The translations under genes and the position numbers were made by a program. A stretch of DNA of 64,000 nt from Candidatus Desulfosporosinus nitrosoreducens (lineage in GTDB: Bacteria > Bacillota > Desulfitobacteriia > Desulfitobacteriales > Desulfitobacteriaceae). Under the pieces are notes generated by a model, which ran no database searches, had not been told where the DNA came from, and saw only the letters and a program-made list of their open reading frames with translations. Shown here in pieces: positions 43,811-52,134 of the stretch. The stretch's first letter is position 1. Each line of letters opens with the position of its first letter. The DNA lies in the NCBI RefSeq assembly GCF_030954495.1, contig NZ_JAVHUW010000026.1, positions 1 through 64,000 on the forward strand, written 5' to 3'.

Positions 43811-44863
43811 GTGAAAAAAGTCCCCTTACTTACGCTGGTCGTTATGCTGGTGTCAGCTCTGCTGGCAGGCTGCGGAACCACACCCTCTACTTCGTCGAGT
43901 GCAACAGGAGATGTCAAGGACCCGGCTGCCATCACCATTGCCTGGCTGCCCAATAATGCAGGCGAGGATTTCAAGGATACCCGGGCGGCAATTGATCAGG
44001 CTATTGAAAAAGCCACTGGTTTAAAGGTAGTAGACAAGTTAACGACGGACTATGCAATTACGGTTGAAGCCATTGCCAGCGGCAACGCCCAATTGGCCTA
44101 CCTGGGCGGAGAGTCTTATGTCGAAGCCCATAGCAAAAATCCCAAGGTTGTTCCTCTTGTGGTTAACAGCGGGGATTCCGGAACCCTGAAAGACGCCTTG
44201 TATTATAGCAGAATCCTCGTCAAGAAAGGGAATGAGGATCAATATAAATCCGGCGACGGTTACTCCATTGATAATATCGCAGGTAAAAAATACTCTTTTG
44301 TTTCTACCAGTTCAACCTCAGGCTTTAAAGTACCGACGTCACTCATGGTTTCTTATTTCTCCAAGCAGGACAAATGGAAAAACCTAAAAGCGGAAGACCT
44401 ACTGCAAGGCGGCAATGGGAAGTTTTTCAGTCAAGTACTCTTTGGGGGTTCGCATCAGTTATCCTTAGTCAATCTTTTAACCGGTAAGTCGGATGTCTCT
44501 TCTGTCGATGATGTCGATGTGTCCAGTTACGTCGATCTCACAGCGGGGAAAGATAACACGCCGGGAGCGGTTTACACGGTGAAAGAAAATGCCGCCGATC
44601 CTTTCAGTAAATTGGCCGGAGCGCAATATGTCGTGATCAAATCCATCCCGGTCATTAACGGCCCCATTGCGGTTAACACCAGCGCTTTAAGCAAAAAAAC
44701 CGTGGACGCCATGATTCAGGTTTTAACCTCCGCTGAGACGACAAAAAACGAAAAGATTTTTATTCCTAAAGATTCTAAAGCCAAAGGATTTTTTAATGCG
44801 CCACAGCGTTTTCTGGCAACCGATGACTCCCTCTATCAACCGATCCGCGACCTGAGTAATTAA
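43811..44863 (+). CDS. phnD: Phosphonate-binding lipoprotein PhnD
   Basis: A 350-aa extracellular binding protein for a phosphonate ABC importer. The lipobox LLAGC ends the signal at Cys21. The mature part begins with a serine-threonine linker and the PhnD fold (ITIAWLPNNAGEDFKDTR, LAYLGGESYVEAHSKN, SVDDVDVSSY). The start is GTG behind GAGAGGAG. It leads the transport block phnD-phnC-phnE-phnE. Phosphonates, phosphite or phosphate esters are all possible ligands. Confidence 0.92.
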   Translation: MKKVPLLTLVVMLVSALLAGCGTTPSTSSSATGDVKDPAAITIAWLPNNAGEDFKDTRAAIDQAIEKATGLKVVDKLTTDYAITVEAIASGNAQLAYLGGESYVEAHSKNPKVVPLVVNSGDSGTLKDALYYSRILVKKGNEDQYKSGDGYSIDNIAGKKYSFVSTSSTSGFKVPTSLMVSYFSKQDKWKNLKAEDLLQGGNGKFFSQVLFGGSHQLSLVNLLTGKSDVSSVDDVDVSSYVDLTAGKDNTPGAVYTVKENAADPFSKLAGAQYVVIKSIPVINGPIAVNTSALSKKTVDAMIQVLTSAETTKNEKIFIPKDSKAKGFFNAPQRFLATDDSLYQPIRDLSN

Positions 44864-45010
44864 AGAACTCCTAACTGCATGCAGGCAATTAAATAAGATT
44901 GCTATCTATTGTTGAAGGGAGGGGCGTTGGAACCGACCACAGCCATGAGGAAAGAATGGAAAGGTTGTGGCAACGCTTCTCTTCAGTTTTAGGAAAAGGG
45001 GAATTGTGCT

Positions 45011-45796
45011 ATGGCCTTGTTAGAGTTAAAGAATGTCAGCAAATATTATAATCAAGCAGCTCCTGCCCTGGACAACGTCAGTTTCTCCCTTGAGGAAGGT
45101 GAATTTGTTTCCATCATTGGTCCTTCAGGAGCAGGCAAATCGACGCTTCTCCGCTGTATCAACCGGATGATCGAAGTAAATAGCGGTGAGATTTTCTTTG
45201 ACGGTGAATTGTGTTCAAACCTCAGTAAAAAGAAGCTGAGAAATCTCAGGACAAAGATTGGCATGATCTTTCAACATTACAATCTGGTCGACCGCCTGAC
45301 GGTTATTGAGAATGTGCTCCACGGCAGGCTTGGTTACAAGTCGACACTGGCAGGGGTCATTGGCAGATACACTAAGGATGAAAAAAGCCAGGCTTTGCGC
45401 ATTATTAAAATCTTGGGTTTAGATGAGCAAGTCTACAAACGCTGCGACCAGTTGAGTGGTGGACAAAAACAGCGTGTCGGCATAGCCAGAGCTTTAATTC
45501 AGAACCCGAAAATAATTTTATGCGATGAACCCATCGCCTCTTTAGACCCCAATGCCGCCAAAATCATCATGGATCATCTGAAGAATATTTCCCAGGAAAT
45601 GGGGATAACGGTCATCGTCAATTTGCATCAGGTGGAAGTAGCCCTGAAGTATTCCGAGAGAATTATAGGCATTAATAAAGGACGGGTAGTTTTTGACGGC
45701 ATGCCGGGCAATCTGACCCCTGAACAGATTCAGACTATTTATGGCTCGGAATCTGAAGATCTGATTTTTGATTTCGGTGAAAAATATGCGGGCTGA
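45011..45796 (+). CDS. phnC: Phosphonate import ATPase PhnC
   Basis: A 261-aa ABC ATPase: Walker A GPSGAGKST near residue 37, signature LSGGQKQRVGIARAL near 150, Walker B IILCDEPIASLDP near 170 and the switch His in VNLHQ. It begins with ALLELKNVSKYY, usual for PhnC. The ATG is about 150 bases after phnD, and its 3' end overlaps phnE. It powers the two PhnE permeases. Confidence 0.94.
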   Translation: MALLELKNVSKYYNQAAPALDNVSFSLEEGEFVSIIGPSGAGKSTLLRCINRMIEVNSGEIFFDGELCSNLSKKKLRNLRTKIGMIFQHYNLVDRLTVIENVLHGRLGYKSTLAGVIGRYTKDEKSQALRIIKILGLDEQVYKRCDQLSGGQKQRVGIARALIQNPKIILCDEPIASLDPNAAKIIMDHLKNISQEMGITVIVNLHQVEVALKYSERIIGINKGRVVFDGMPGNLTPEQIQTIYGSESEDLIFDFGEKYAG

Positions 45797-46571
45797 TATT
45801 TTTACCAAACGCAGGAATAACCATCTGCTATTCTTTTTCTCCTTAGCAATTTTAACGGTAGTGTCAGCCCTTATCACCCAGTACGATGTGCTTAAAGGCT
45901 TTTCCAGCATTGCTAAGGCTTTAATCTGGGGGGCCGGCAATTTCTATCCGGACCTTAAATCCTTGCGGATTGTGCCTGATGTTCTGCCTAAATTGTGGGA
46001 AACTGTGCTGATGTCCATTGCTGCAACGATGGTAGCCTCTGTTTTGGCCCTGGCTCTGGCCTTGGCCGGTTCGCGCCGGACAAGAATAAGCAGTTTCTGC
46101 AGTTTTTTAAGCAGGGGCCTGGCGTCTCTCTTTCGCAATATACCGCTTGTGGCTTGGGCGATGGTTTTGATGATAGCTTTCAGCCAAAGTTCACTGACGG
46201 GTTACTTAGCCCTGTTGTTTGGTTCTCTTGGTTTTTTAACCCGGGCTTTTATGGAAACCATCGACGAAGTAAGCAATAACTCGATCGAAGCCTTGCAAGC
46301 GACCGGCGCCGGTTATTGCCATATCATCTTTCAGGCCGTGTTGCCGGCCAGTCTGCCGCAAATGGTCAGTTGGCTCTTGTTCATGATAGAAACGAATATT
46401 CGCGATGCCACCTTAGTGGGAGTGTTGACCGGCACGGGCATAGGGTTTTCCTTTGATTTGTATTACAAAAGGTTTGATTACCACGCAGCCAGTTTAGTTG
46501 TGGTTTTCATCGTGATCACTGTGATCCTCATTGAGGTTATATCCAATAAGATTAGGAGGGTGATTTTGTGA
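45786..46571 (+). CDS. phnE: Phosphonate ABC permease PhnE, first copy
   Basis: A 261-aa membrane permease with about six helices and the EAA-type loop EALQATGAGYCHIIFQAVLPASLPQ that contacts PhnC. The ATG at 45786 overlaps the end of phnC by 11 bases; an in-frame reading to 45768 is inside phnC. Its stop overlaps the start of the second permease, so the two are translated together and likely form a heterodimer. Confidence 0.92.
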   Translation: MRADIFTKRRNNHLLFFFSLAILTVVSALITQYDVLKGFSSIAKALIWGAGNFYPDLKSLRIVPDVLPKLWETVLMSIAATMVASVLALALALAGSRRTRISSFCSFLSRGLASLFRNIPLVAWAMVLMIAFSQSSLTGYLALLFGSLGFLTRAFMETIDEVSNNSIEALQATGAGYCHIIFQAVLPASLPQMVSWLLFMIETNIRDATLVGVLTGTGIGFSFDLYYKRFDYHAASLVVVFIVITVILIEVISNKIRRVIL

Positions 46572-47437
46572 TGCAGCTGGAAGAGTCAATGAACCTCTGG
46601 GCGCAATTAGACGAGAATTTAAAGGACAATAAATCGAGCGGAACTAACAAACCTTGGCCTAAGGAATTAATCGCGATGCGGAGCATTTTGTTTATCTTAG
46701 CAGCCTTGACCGTATATTATCTGCTTACCATGGATTACCAGGGTGTCAATGTCCTTAAAGGGTTTGCCGATACTTACAGTAATTTTAAAACCATGTTTCT
46801 GCACCCCGCTTCTCAGCGTTTTACTTGGGGCGAAGCTTTTTATAATGTTTTGATTACTTTAGGACTGGCTTTTTTAACGACCCTGATCGGTGGAATTGTT
46901 GCTTTGTTTCTGGGACTATTAGCCGCTCAGAATCTGGCTCCGAAGGGAGTTACCAATCTTATTAAAGGCCTTGTCGCTTATATCAGGGCAGTGCCGACGA
47001 TTTTATGGGTTTTGATTTTTGCGGTGGCAGCCGGCCTGGGAAGTGCTGCGGCAATCATCGGTATGAGTTTTCATTCTATCAGCTATTTAACCAAGGCCTA
47101 TTCCGAATCCTTTGAAGATCTGGATAAGAGTGTTATAGAGGCTTTAATGGCCAGCGGGGCCAACTGGTGGCAGATTGTTTTTCAGGCGGTTATTCCTTCC
47201 TCCGTCACTTATTTGCTTTCCTGGACTTTTTTGAGGTTTGAAATTAACTTTGCCAATGCTGTGGCGATGGGGGCCGCCGCCGGAGCAGGCGGGATCGGTT
47301 TTGACCTGTTTATGGCCGGCGGCTTTTACTTCGATCTGCGGGAGGTTGGGTTAATAACCTATTTTATTCTTGCTGTCGCTGTTGTTCTTGAGCTGGTTTC
47401 GACAAATATGAAGGGCATGCTGCAAAAGAAACATTAA
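46568..47437 (+). CDS. phnE: Phosphonate ABC permease PhnE, second copy
   Basis: A 289-aa permease, a paralogue of the preceding one, with a longer cytosolic N terminus (about 35 residues), six helices and the EAA loop EALMASGANWWQIVFQAVIPSSV. It starts GTG (or ATG at 46571) behind GGAGGGTG within the overlapping end of the first permease. Two consecutive phnE genes are common in Gram-positive phosphonate importers. Confidence 0.92.
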   Translation: MMQLEESMNLWAQLDENLKDNKSSGTNKPWPKELIAMRSILFILAALTVYYLLTMDYQGVNVLKGFADTYSNFKTMFLHPASQRFTWGEAFYNVLITLGLAFLTTLIGGIVALFLGLLAAQNLAPKGVTNLIKGLVAYIRAVPTILWVLIFAVAAGLGSAAAIIGMSFHSISYLTKAYSESFEDLDKSVIEALMASGANWWQIVFQAVIPSSVTYLLSWTFLRFEINFANAVAMGAAAGAGGIGFDLFMAGGFYFDLREVGLITYFILAVAVVLELVSTNMKGMLQKKH

Positions 47438-47490
47438 GAACAGTGCCTGGCTGAGGGAGCGGTATTTTTTCAAGCAAGGAGCGGACAGGA

Positions 47491-47562
47491 ATGAGAGCGA
47501 AAAAGTTAGGTATCGGCAATGCCCGGATTATCACGCCGGAAAGAGTTGGCCTTATATGTTGA
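47491..47562 (+). pseudogene. 23-codon PhnM-like N-terminal remnant
   Basis: A short frame with a fair ribosome site (AAGGAGCGGACAGGA): MRAKKLGIGNARIITPERVG followed by LIC and TGA. The segment IGNARIITPERV resembles the start of PhnM-type amidohydrolases. A complete phnM is present at 41066, so this looks like the stump of a second copy, or a coupling mini-ORF: its TGA overlaps the GNAT start codon. Confidence 0.45.
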
Positions 47563-47987
47563 TCAGACCGGCGTCAGAGGCTGATTTGACGGATGTCATA
47601 AACCTGTTGAACTATATGGATGGCGAAGAGGGAATCGATGAGGATAAAGCTCAGGAAATCTGGCGCAAAATCAGCGATTATCCCTACTATAAAGTCTTCG
47701 TGGCGGAAGCTAAGCAAAAAATAGTCGCTACTTGCAGTTTGATCATTATAGAAAATTTGGGCCATCAAGGCGCAAAGCTTGCCCTTGCCGAAGGTATGAT
47801 CGTAAGTCCTGAATACAGAGGCTGCGGCCTGGGAAGACAGCTTATGCAATTTGTGCTGGAGCAGGCCAAGAAAGAAAATTGCTATAAGCTTATGCTTTCC
47901 AGCAACAAAAAAAGAGTGGAGGCTCACAATTTTTATCTGCGGCAAGGTTTTCAGCAACATGGAATCAGCTTTATGATTGATGTTTAA
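47556..47987 (+). CDS. GNAT-family N-acetyltransferase, PhnO-like position
   Basis: A 143-aa acetyltransferase with the acetyl-CoA loop VSPEYRGCGLGRQLM near residue 90 and the terminal YLRQGFQQHGI. It sits among phosphonate genes, where PhnO acetylates aminoalkylphosphonates, so that role is likely but not proven. The ATG overlaps the stop of the 23-codon remnant (ATGTTGA), suggesting translational coupling. Confidence 0.8.
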   Translation: MLIRPASEADLTDVINLLNYMDGEEGIDEDKAQEIWRKISDYPYYKVFVAEAKQKIVATCSLIIIENLGHQGAKLALAEGMIVSPEYRGCGLGRQLMQFVLEQAKKENCYKLMLSSNKKRVEAHNFYLRQGFQQHGISFMIDV

Positions 47988-48102
47988 CAAGGGATCGGAG
48001 CGCTGTCATGGAAATGAATTTAAACTGACCCGGGCGGAGGCGCGAAAATTCGATGATTTTACTGAATTTTACCGTCAAGAGGATTGGCCCGTCTATAAGT
48101 TA
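47988..48102 (+). pseudogene. Possible frameshifted short gene remnant
   Basis: After the GNAT stop, an ATG at 48008 with GGAG upstream stops after six codons. The neighbouring frame continues as FKLTRAEARKFDDFTEFYRQ and ends at TAG 48104. Joining the frames would need one frameshift. I do not recognise the protein. Confidence 0.3.
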
Positions 48103-48136
48103 TAGCTGTATCTTTGTCGGAAAGGGTTAAGAGCCA

Positions 48137-48964
48137 ATGAACGCTGAAGAGAGAGACATGTACAACTTTGCCATGGTTTTAATATATTCCGCAGGGTCTA
48201 AGTTAAAGCAAAAACGCCAAAGCACGAAGATTAAAGTGAGGGAAAAGTCATCTCAGATGGATCTTGTCACCGATGATGATTTGCTGATTGAAAATTTGTT
48301 AGTCGCAGCAATTTTAGGGAGATATCCCGGACATAGCATACTTGCTGAAGAAAGCCAGGGCTGGGCAAGTCCGGGGGCCGGTGGTTATACCTGGGTCATC
48401 GACCCTATTGACGGGACTGTTAATTATTACCGTTTCGGCAAGGACTATGCTATATCCCTGGCTTTATACAGACATGAGATCCCGGTTTTTGGCTTGGTTT
48501 ATGATGTCGCCAACGCTGTAATGTATAGTGCAGGACATGGCGAAGGTGCGGTCATGAATGGCTACCGTTTAAACATCTTACCCGAGGGGAACGAGAGACT
48601 GAATTGTGCGGTTGTTGGGATCAGTTTGAGAACCATGCGGGAATTCTCGGGTCTGGGTATGGATGTGCTGGGGATGTTGTCGAAGGCTCAAGCCCACCGC
48701 TATTTAGGCTGTGCCTCATTAGAGTTGTGCAAGGTCGCAAATGGAGAATATGATCTGTTTATTTCCTCCAATGTCCATGAATGGGACATTGCCGCGGCCA
48801 GAATTTTCATAGAGCAGCGCGGGGGAGGAGTTCTCATAGGGCGCAAGGATGGCAGCAGATCGCGCTACGACAAATTATTGGTAGCGGCTTTTCGTTCGCC
48901 TTTGATCTGGCAAGAAGCCTTTGCATATCTTCCTCAATGCCTCAGAGACAAGTTTGAAGCATAA
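48137..48964 (+). CDS. Inositol-monophosphatase-family sugar-phosphate phosphatase
   Basis: A 275-aa Mg2+-dependent phosphatase. Metal-site motifs are VTDDDLLIEN near residue 45, ILAEES near 68, WVIDPIDGTVNY near 85 and HEWDIAAARIFIEQ near 217, all intact. In a C-P lyase setting it could dephosphorylate ribose phosphates released after C-P cleavage. Generic inositol phosphatase or 3'-nucleotidase activity remains possible. The ATG follows AAAGGG. It precedes a small membrane protein and a PHP phosphoesterase. Confidence 0.85.
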   Translation: MNAEERDMYNFAMVLIYSAGSKLKQKRQSTKIKVREKSSQMDLVTDDDLLIENLLVAAILGRYPGHSILAEESQGWASPGAGGYTWVIDPIDGTVNYYRFGKDYAISLALYRHEIPVFGLVYDVANAVMYSAGHGEGAVMNGYRLNILPEGNERLNCAVVGISLRTMREFSGLGMDVLGMLSKAQAHRYLGCASLELCKVANGEYDLFISSNVHEWDIAAARIFIEQRGGGVLIGRKDGSRSRYDKLLVAAFRSPLIWQEAFAYLPQCLRDKFEA

Positions 48965-49008
48965 CCTAGCGGGGGCAGGAGGCATTCACTTGGCAGAGGG
49001 GTGATTCT

Positions 49009-49245
49009 ATGAGCAGCCAATTTGAAGAAATGATCAAGGAAGAATCCGGGAATATTTGCGGGAAATTAAGTCTCTACACGGCTCCCCCCGGGAAGTATCC
49101 AGCCTTTGAGGGGGAAGCGCAGCTAAGGACAGACAGCTGTGACTTGAGTTTAAGCAAACTCTCTGAAAAAGTATGGCTTGTTCTGCGGACGGTTTTGCTG
49201 GTAATTATGGCCTTGCTTCTGTCGCTTATAATACGAATCTTTTGA
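49009..49245 (+). CDS. Small C-terminally anchored membrane protein
   Basis: A 78-aa protein with a soluble acidic N-terminal part and a single C-terminal transmembrane helix (VLRTVLLVIMALLLSLIIRIF). The ATG is preceded by AGAGGGGTG. It lies 44 bases after the phosphatase gene on the same strand. I see no family motif; it may tether a neighbour to the membrane. Confidence 0.6.
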   Translation: MSSQFEEMIKEESGNICGKLSLYTAPPGKYPAFEGEAQLRTDSCDLSLSKLSEKVWLVLRTVLLVIMALLLSLIIRIF

Positions 49246-49323
49246 AGATCAATCATAAAGTACAGCCCTCAAAGGTAAACTTAGGTTGCCCTTTGCAAAA
49301 ATAAGCTATAAAGGATGATCCAT

Positions 49324-50187
49324 ATGATTGATTTACACGTGCATACGGCGATTTCCGATTGTTCCCTCAGTATTAGACAGGTTGTCAGCCTGGCTAAAGA
49401 GAAAGGGATTTCCCATCTCGCTGTTACGGATCACGACACTACTCAAGGTTTGCCAGAGGCCGTAAAGGCGGGCCATGAGATTGGAGTCAGCATTGTGCCG
49501 GGTATAGAAATCTCAGCCTATGATTACCCGAGAGAAAAGAGAGCGCATATTCTCGGGCTGTATATCGAGCCGGGACATCCTGCTCTGGATAGTCTGTGCC
49601 GGCCTTTGGTTCAGCAAAGGAAGCAGGCAGCCTCTGAAATGTTCAGAAAAGTTGCAGCGGCCGGGTACGATATTTCCTGGGCGGATGTTCAGAAATACGA
49701 AGGGGGAACAGGTGTTTATAAACAGCATATAATGCACGCTTTGTTGGACAAAGGCTACTGCGAAAGCATTTATGGCCCCCTTTACCAAAAGCTTTTCCGG
49801 CGGGGAAACAGTACCCAGCCTCAAGGTACTGCTTATATTCAGCTGGAGTATATTGATGCGCGGGCGGCGATCCGGGCTATTCAAGAGGCGGGAGGGGTTG
49901 CTGTGCTCGCGCATCCGGGTCAGCTTGGCAATTTTGATGCTATCGCCGAGTGGGCGGAGTTGGGCTTGGGGGGGATTGAAGTATTTCATCCAAGTCATCG
50001 GGAAGATGACCGGCACAAGTCCTGGCAATATGCCCAAAAGTATCATTTGGCCATGACAGGGGGGTCGGATTTCCATGGCTTTTATGGTGAGAAAGCGGTG
50101 GAACTTGGCTGCCGGGAACTGGGTCAAGAATGCTTAGCTGAGCTCTTGTCGAGGACTCAAAGGAAGTCCGCTGGAAGTTTAAGCTGA
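49324..50187 (+). CDS. PHP-domain phosphoesterase, PhnPP-like
   Basis: A 287-aa PHP-family metal phosphoesterase: metal-binding DLHVHTAISDCSLS at the start, TDHDT near residue 37, PGIEISAYD near 60, AHPGQLGNF near 195 and GGSDFHG near 244. PHP enzymes in C-P lyase operons (known from Eggerthella lenta) hydrolyse 5-phosphoribosyl 1,2-cyclic phosphate to ribose 5-phosphate, replacing PhnP and PhnN, neither of which is seen here. The ATG at 49324 is preferred over that at 49315. Assignment to this exact substrate is inferred from the operon. Confidence 0.8.
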   Translation: MIDLHVHTAISDCSLSIRQVVSLAKEKGISHLAVTDHDTTQGLPEAVKAGHEIGVSIVPGIEISAYDYPREKRAHILGLYIEPGHPALDSLCRPLVQQRKQAASEMFRKVAAAGYDISWADVQKYEGGTGVYKQHIMHALLDKGYCESIYGPLYQKLFRRGNSTQPQGTAYIQLEYIDARAAIRAIQEAGGVAVLAHPGQLGNFDAIAEWAELGLGGIEVFHPSHREDDRHKSWQYAQKYHLAMTGGSDFHGFYGEKAVELGCRELGQECLAELLSRTQRKSAGSLS

Positions 50188-50331
50188 GACAATCAGGTCG
50201 TTAAAGCAGTAGTTGCCGGAAACTGAAAGGAAAAGAGAAAAGATAGAGGCTGAAGGGAAACGACTGAGATTGAGTTGTTCGAAGAAATTGTCGCCGCTAC
50301 AGCCGCTATGAAAGAAGAACTTTGAGACTAG

Positions 50332-50376
50332 AAAAAAGAGTGGATGTGCCTTCAGTAGGCATATCCACTCTTTTTT
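50332..50376. terminator. Bidirectional terminator at the end of the phn region
   Basis: AAAAAAGAGTGGATGTGCC and near-complement GGCATATCCACTCTTTTTT form a long stem between convergent genes. Confidence 0.9.
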
Positions 50377-51524
50377 CAGTGCTTCTTTGGAATTGGTTTA
50401 GGGATATTATAGCCTCGTTCGCCATAGGGCTGAAGCTTGGTCAACCATTTTTCGTTGAGTTTTTTTAGGGCATCTTTAATATCAAAATAACCGTCTTCGG
50501 GCACTTTTAGAATCTCTAAAATTTCAAAAGCAAAGGCCTCCGCTCCGAATTCCAGCCATTCTTTCTGGAGCTCCTTATTTGGGTGCCCCCCCCTCTCCAA
50601 GCTGAATTTTTTGCCATTGATCGTCTTAAGGTTAAGAGTACTCTCAAGACAGATCTTTTGGTTCCGAAGGTTGCGAATCTGGTAAATTCCGGCTTCCGTT
50701 TTTATTTCCTTATAGAGACGTTTTAGTTCCTGCTTGCGCTCCATAGCTGCATCTCCTTTTTCCTTTGAATCATGGTTGAGCCAATACTGGCTGCCGTCTG
50801 CCGTTCGTTTCAAAAAGCCGTATTCTATTAAATAGCGCCGGAGTGTTGCAAAGTCGTGATAAACAAATTTCAGGATTTGATTGACTTCTTTTTCGGTATA
50901 GATTTGATGTTCTTGAAACCTTTTGGCAATTTCCTGGATTACTACTAATTTATACTTTTCTTTGATGGAAAACGTTTGCAGAGGGCCCTCAAGCCCTTCA
51001 GGAAAGAGCTTGGCTAAGATTTTTTCGCTCTCGGTTTGGGTAATCTTATAGCGGTCGTCCACCATCGTAGCTGTTTGGGGGGGCTCAAGAAAGACCGGTT
51101 TGCTTTGACTTTTATCCTTAAGAAGCTCCATCATCACGAGAAATACCTTTGACTGTCGTTCTTTTTCTTTGAGAGAGGCGCGGTGGTTGCGAATGGTTGA
51201 AGCGCTGCCAATGCCCAGTTCTTTTTGAATGTCGGCATCACTTTTTCCTGCATAGAAGCAGCGCAAAAGTGTATTTTGGTGGTCGGTAAGCCCTGTGAAT
51301 TTTTTATCCAGCTTATTGAGAAACTCAAACACTGATCCATGTTCCTGTTCAATGTGGAGTTTTATATAGCGAAGTGCTTCATAGAAGACATCGTCCTGCT
51401 GATAAACAATCCCTTTTTCGATTTTTTGACCACAGAGCAGGCAAGTATAGTGTTCAGGTTCTTGAAAAAACCCTTGTTTCAAATCATCAATTGAAGCATT
51501 CCAAAACAGTTCCGACATTTTCAT
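50376..51524 (-). CDS. DUF2087 regulator fused to a degenerate GIY-YIG domain
   Basis: A 382-aa multi-domain protein. An N-terminal Cys pair (CLLCG) lies near residue 29, a LuxR-like helix-turn-helix near 77-112 (GLTDHQNTLLRCFYAGKSDADIQKELGIGSASTIRNH), a DUF2087 domain near 185-255 (LAKLFPEGLEGPLQTF... RRYLIEYGFLKRT), and a C-terminal GIY-YIG-like fold near 278-370. The GIY half is present (GIYQIRN) but the YIG half reads ICLES, so nuclease activity is doubtful. It is probably a regulator. No clear partner lies nearby. Confidence 0.8.
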   Translation of the reverse strand: MKMSELFWNASIDDLKQGFFQEPEHYTCLLCGQKIEKGIVYQQDDVFYEALRYIKLHIEQEHGSVFEFLNKLDKKFTGLTDHQNTLLRCFYAGKSDADIQKELGIGSASTIRNHRASLKEKERQSKVFLVMMELLKDKSQSKPVFLEPPQTATMVDDRYKITQTESEKILAKLFPEGLEGPLQTFSIKEKYKLVVIQEIAKRFQEHQIYTEKEVNQILKFVYHDFATLRRYLIEYGFLKRTADGSQYWLNHDSKEKGDAAMERKQELKRLYKEIKTEAGIYQIRNLRNQKICLESTLNLKTINGKKFSLERGGHPNKELQKEWLEFGAEAFAFEILEILKVPEDGYFDIKDALKKLNEKWLTKLQPYGERGYNIPKPIPKKH

Positions 51525-51695
51525 ATCTTAGACACATCCTCAATATATTAAGTATTTAGTAGACATAATATCACTTTGTCTATAAAAAATCAAATGTAAG
51601 CATAATTTGGCTGTATTTCCAGTCAGTTTGTCTTTCTGTTCATAATTTAGTAGAATTTATTAATTAATGTTAGCTCAGGGAAAGGAGACATAGTT

Positions 51696-52130
51696 TTGGG
51701 ACTTCTCAAAGAATTTAAAGAGTTTGCGACAAGAGGGAACGTTGTCGATCTCGCCGTTGGTATCATCGTTGGAGGCGCTTTTGGCAAAATCGTATCTTCC
51801 CTGGTTGCCGATATTATTATGCCGCCGATTGGGCTGCTGATTGGCGGCGTTCAATTTACGGAGCTTAAGCTGTGGCTGAGAAACGCTGTCGTGGATAGTT
51901 CCGGCAAGGTCGTTAAAGAAGCCGTAACGATCAATATCGGGAATTTTTTGCAGACTGTGTTTGATTTTCTGATCATTGCCGGGGCTATTTTTATGCTCGT
52001 TAAATTGTTAAACCGCCTCAACAGGAAAAAATCCGTAAAAACCGCTGAACCACCTGTTCCCAGTGTGGAAATACAGCTTCTTACGGAAATAAGGGATTTA
52101 CTAAAGGAAAATAAACGGATGGGAGATTAG
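51696..52130 (+). CDS. mscL: Large-conductance mechanosensitive channel MscL
   Basis: A 144-aa channel: N-terminal amphipathic helix [20 protein letters not shown], pore helix with the glycine ladder [23 protein letters not shown], a second membrane helix near 80-103 and a C-terminal cytosolic helix. It releases solutes during sudden turgor drop. The TTG start has AAAGGAG upstream. It stands alone, convergent with the RluA-type gene. Confidence 0.95.
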   Translation: MGLLKEFKEFATRGNVVDLAVGIIVGGAFGKIVSSLVADIIMPPIGLLIGGVQFTELKLWLRNAVVDSSGKVVKEAVTINIGNFLQTVFDFLIIAGAIFMLVKLLNRLNRKKSVKTAEPPVPSVEIQLLTEIRDLLKENKRMGD

Positions 52131-52134
52131 GAGT

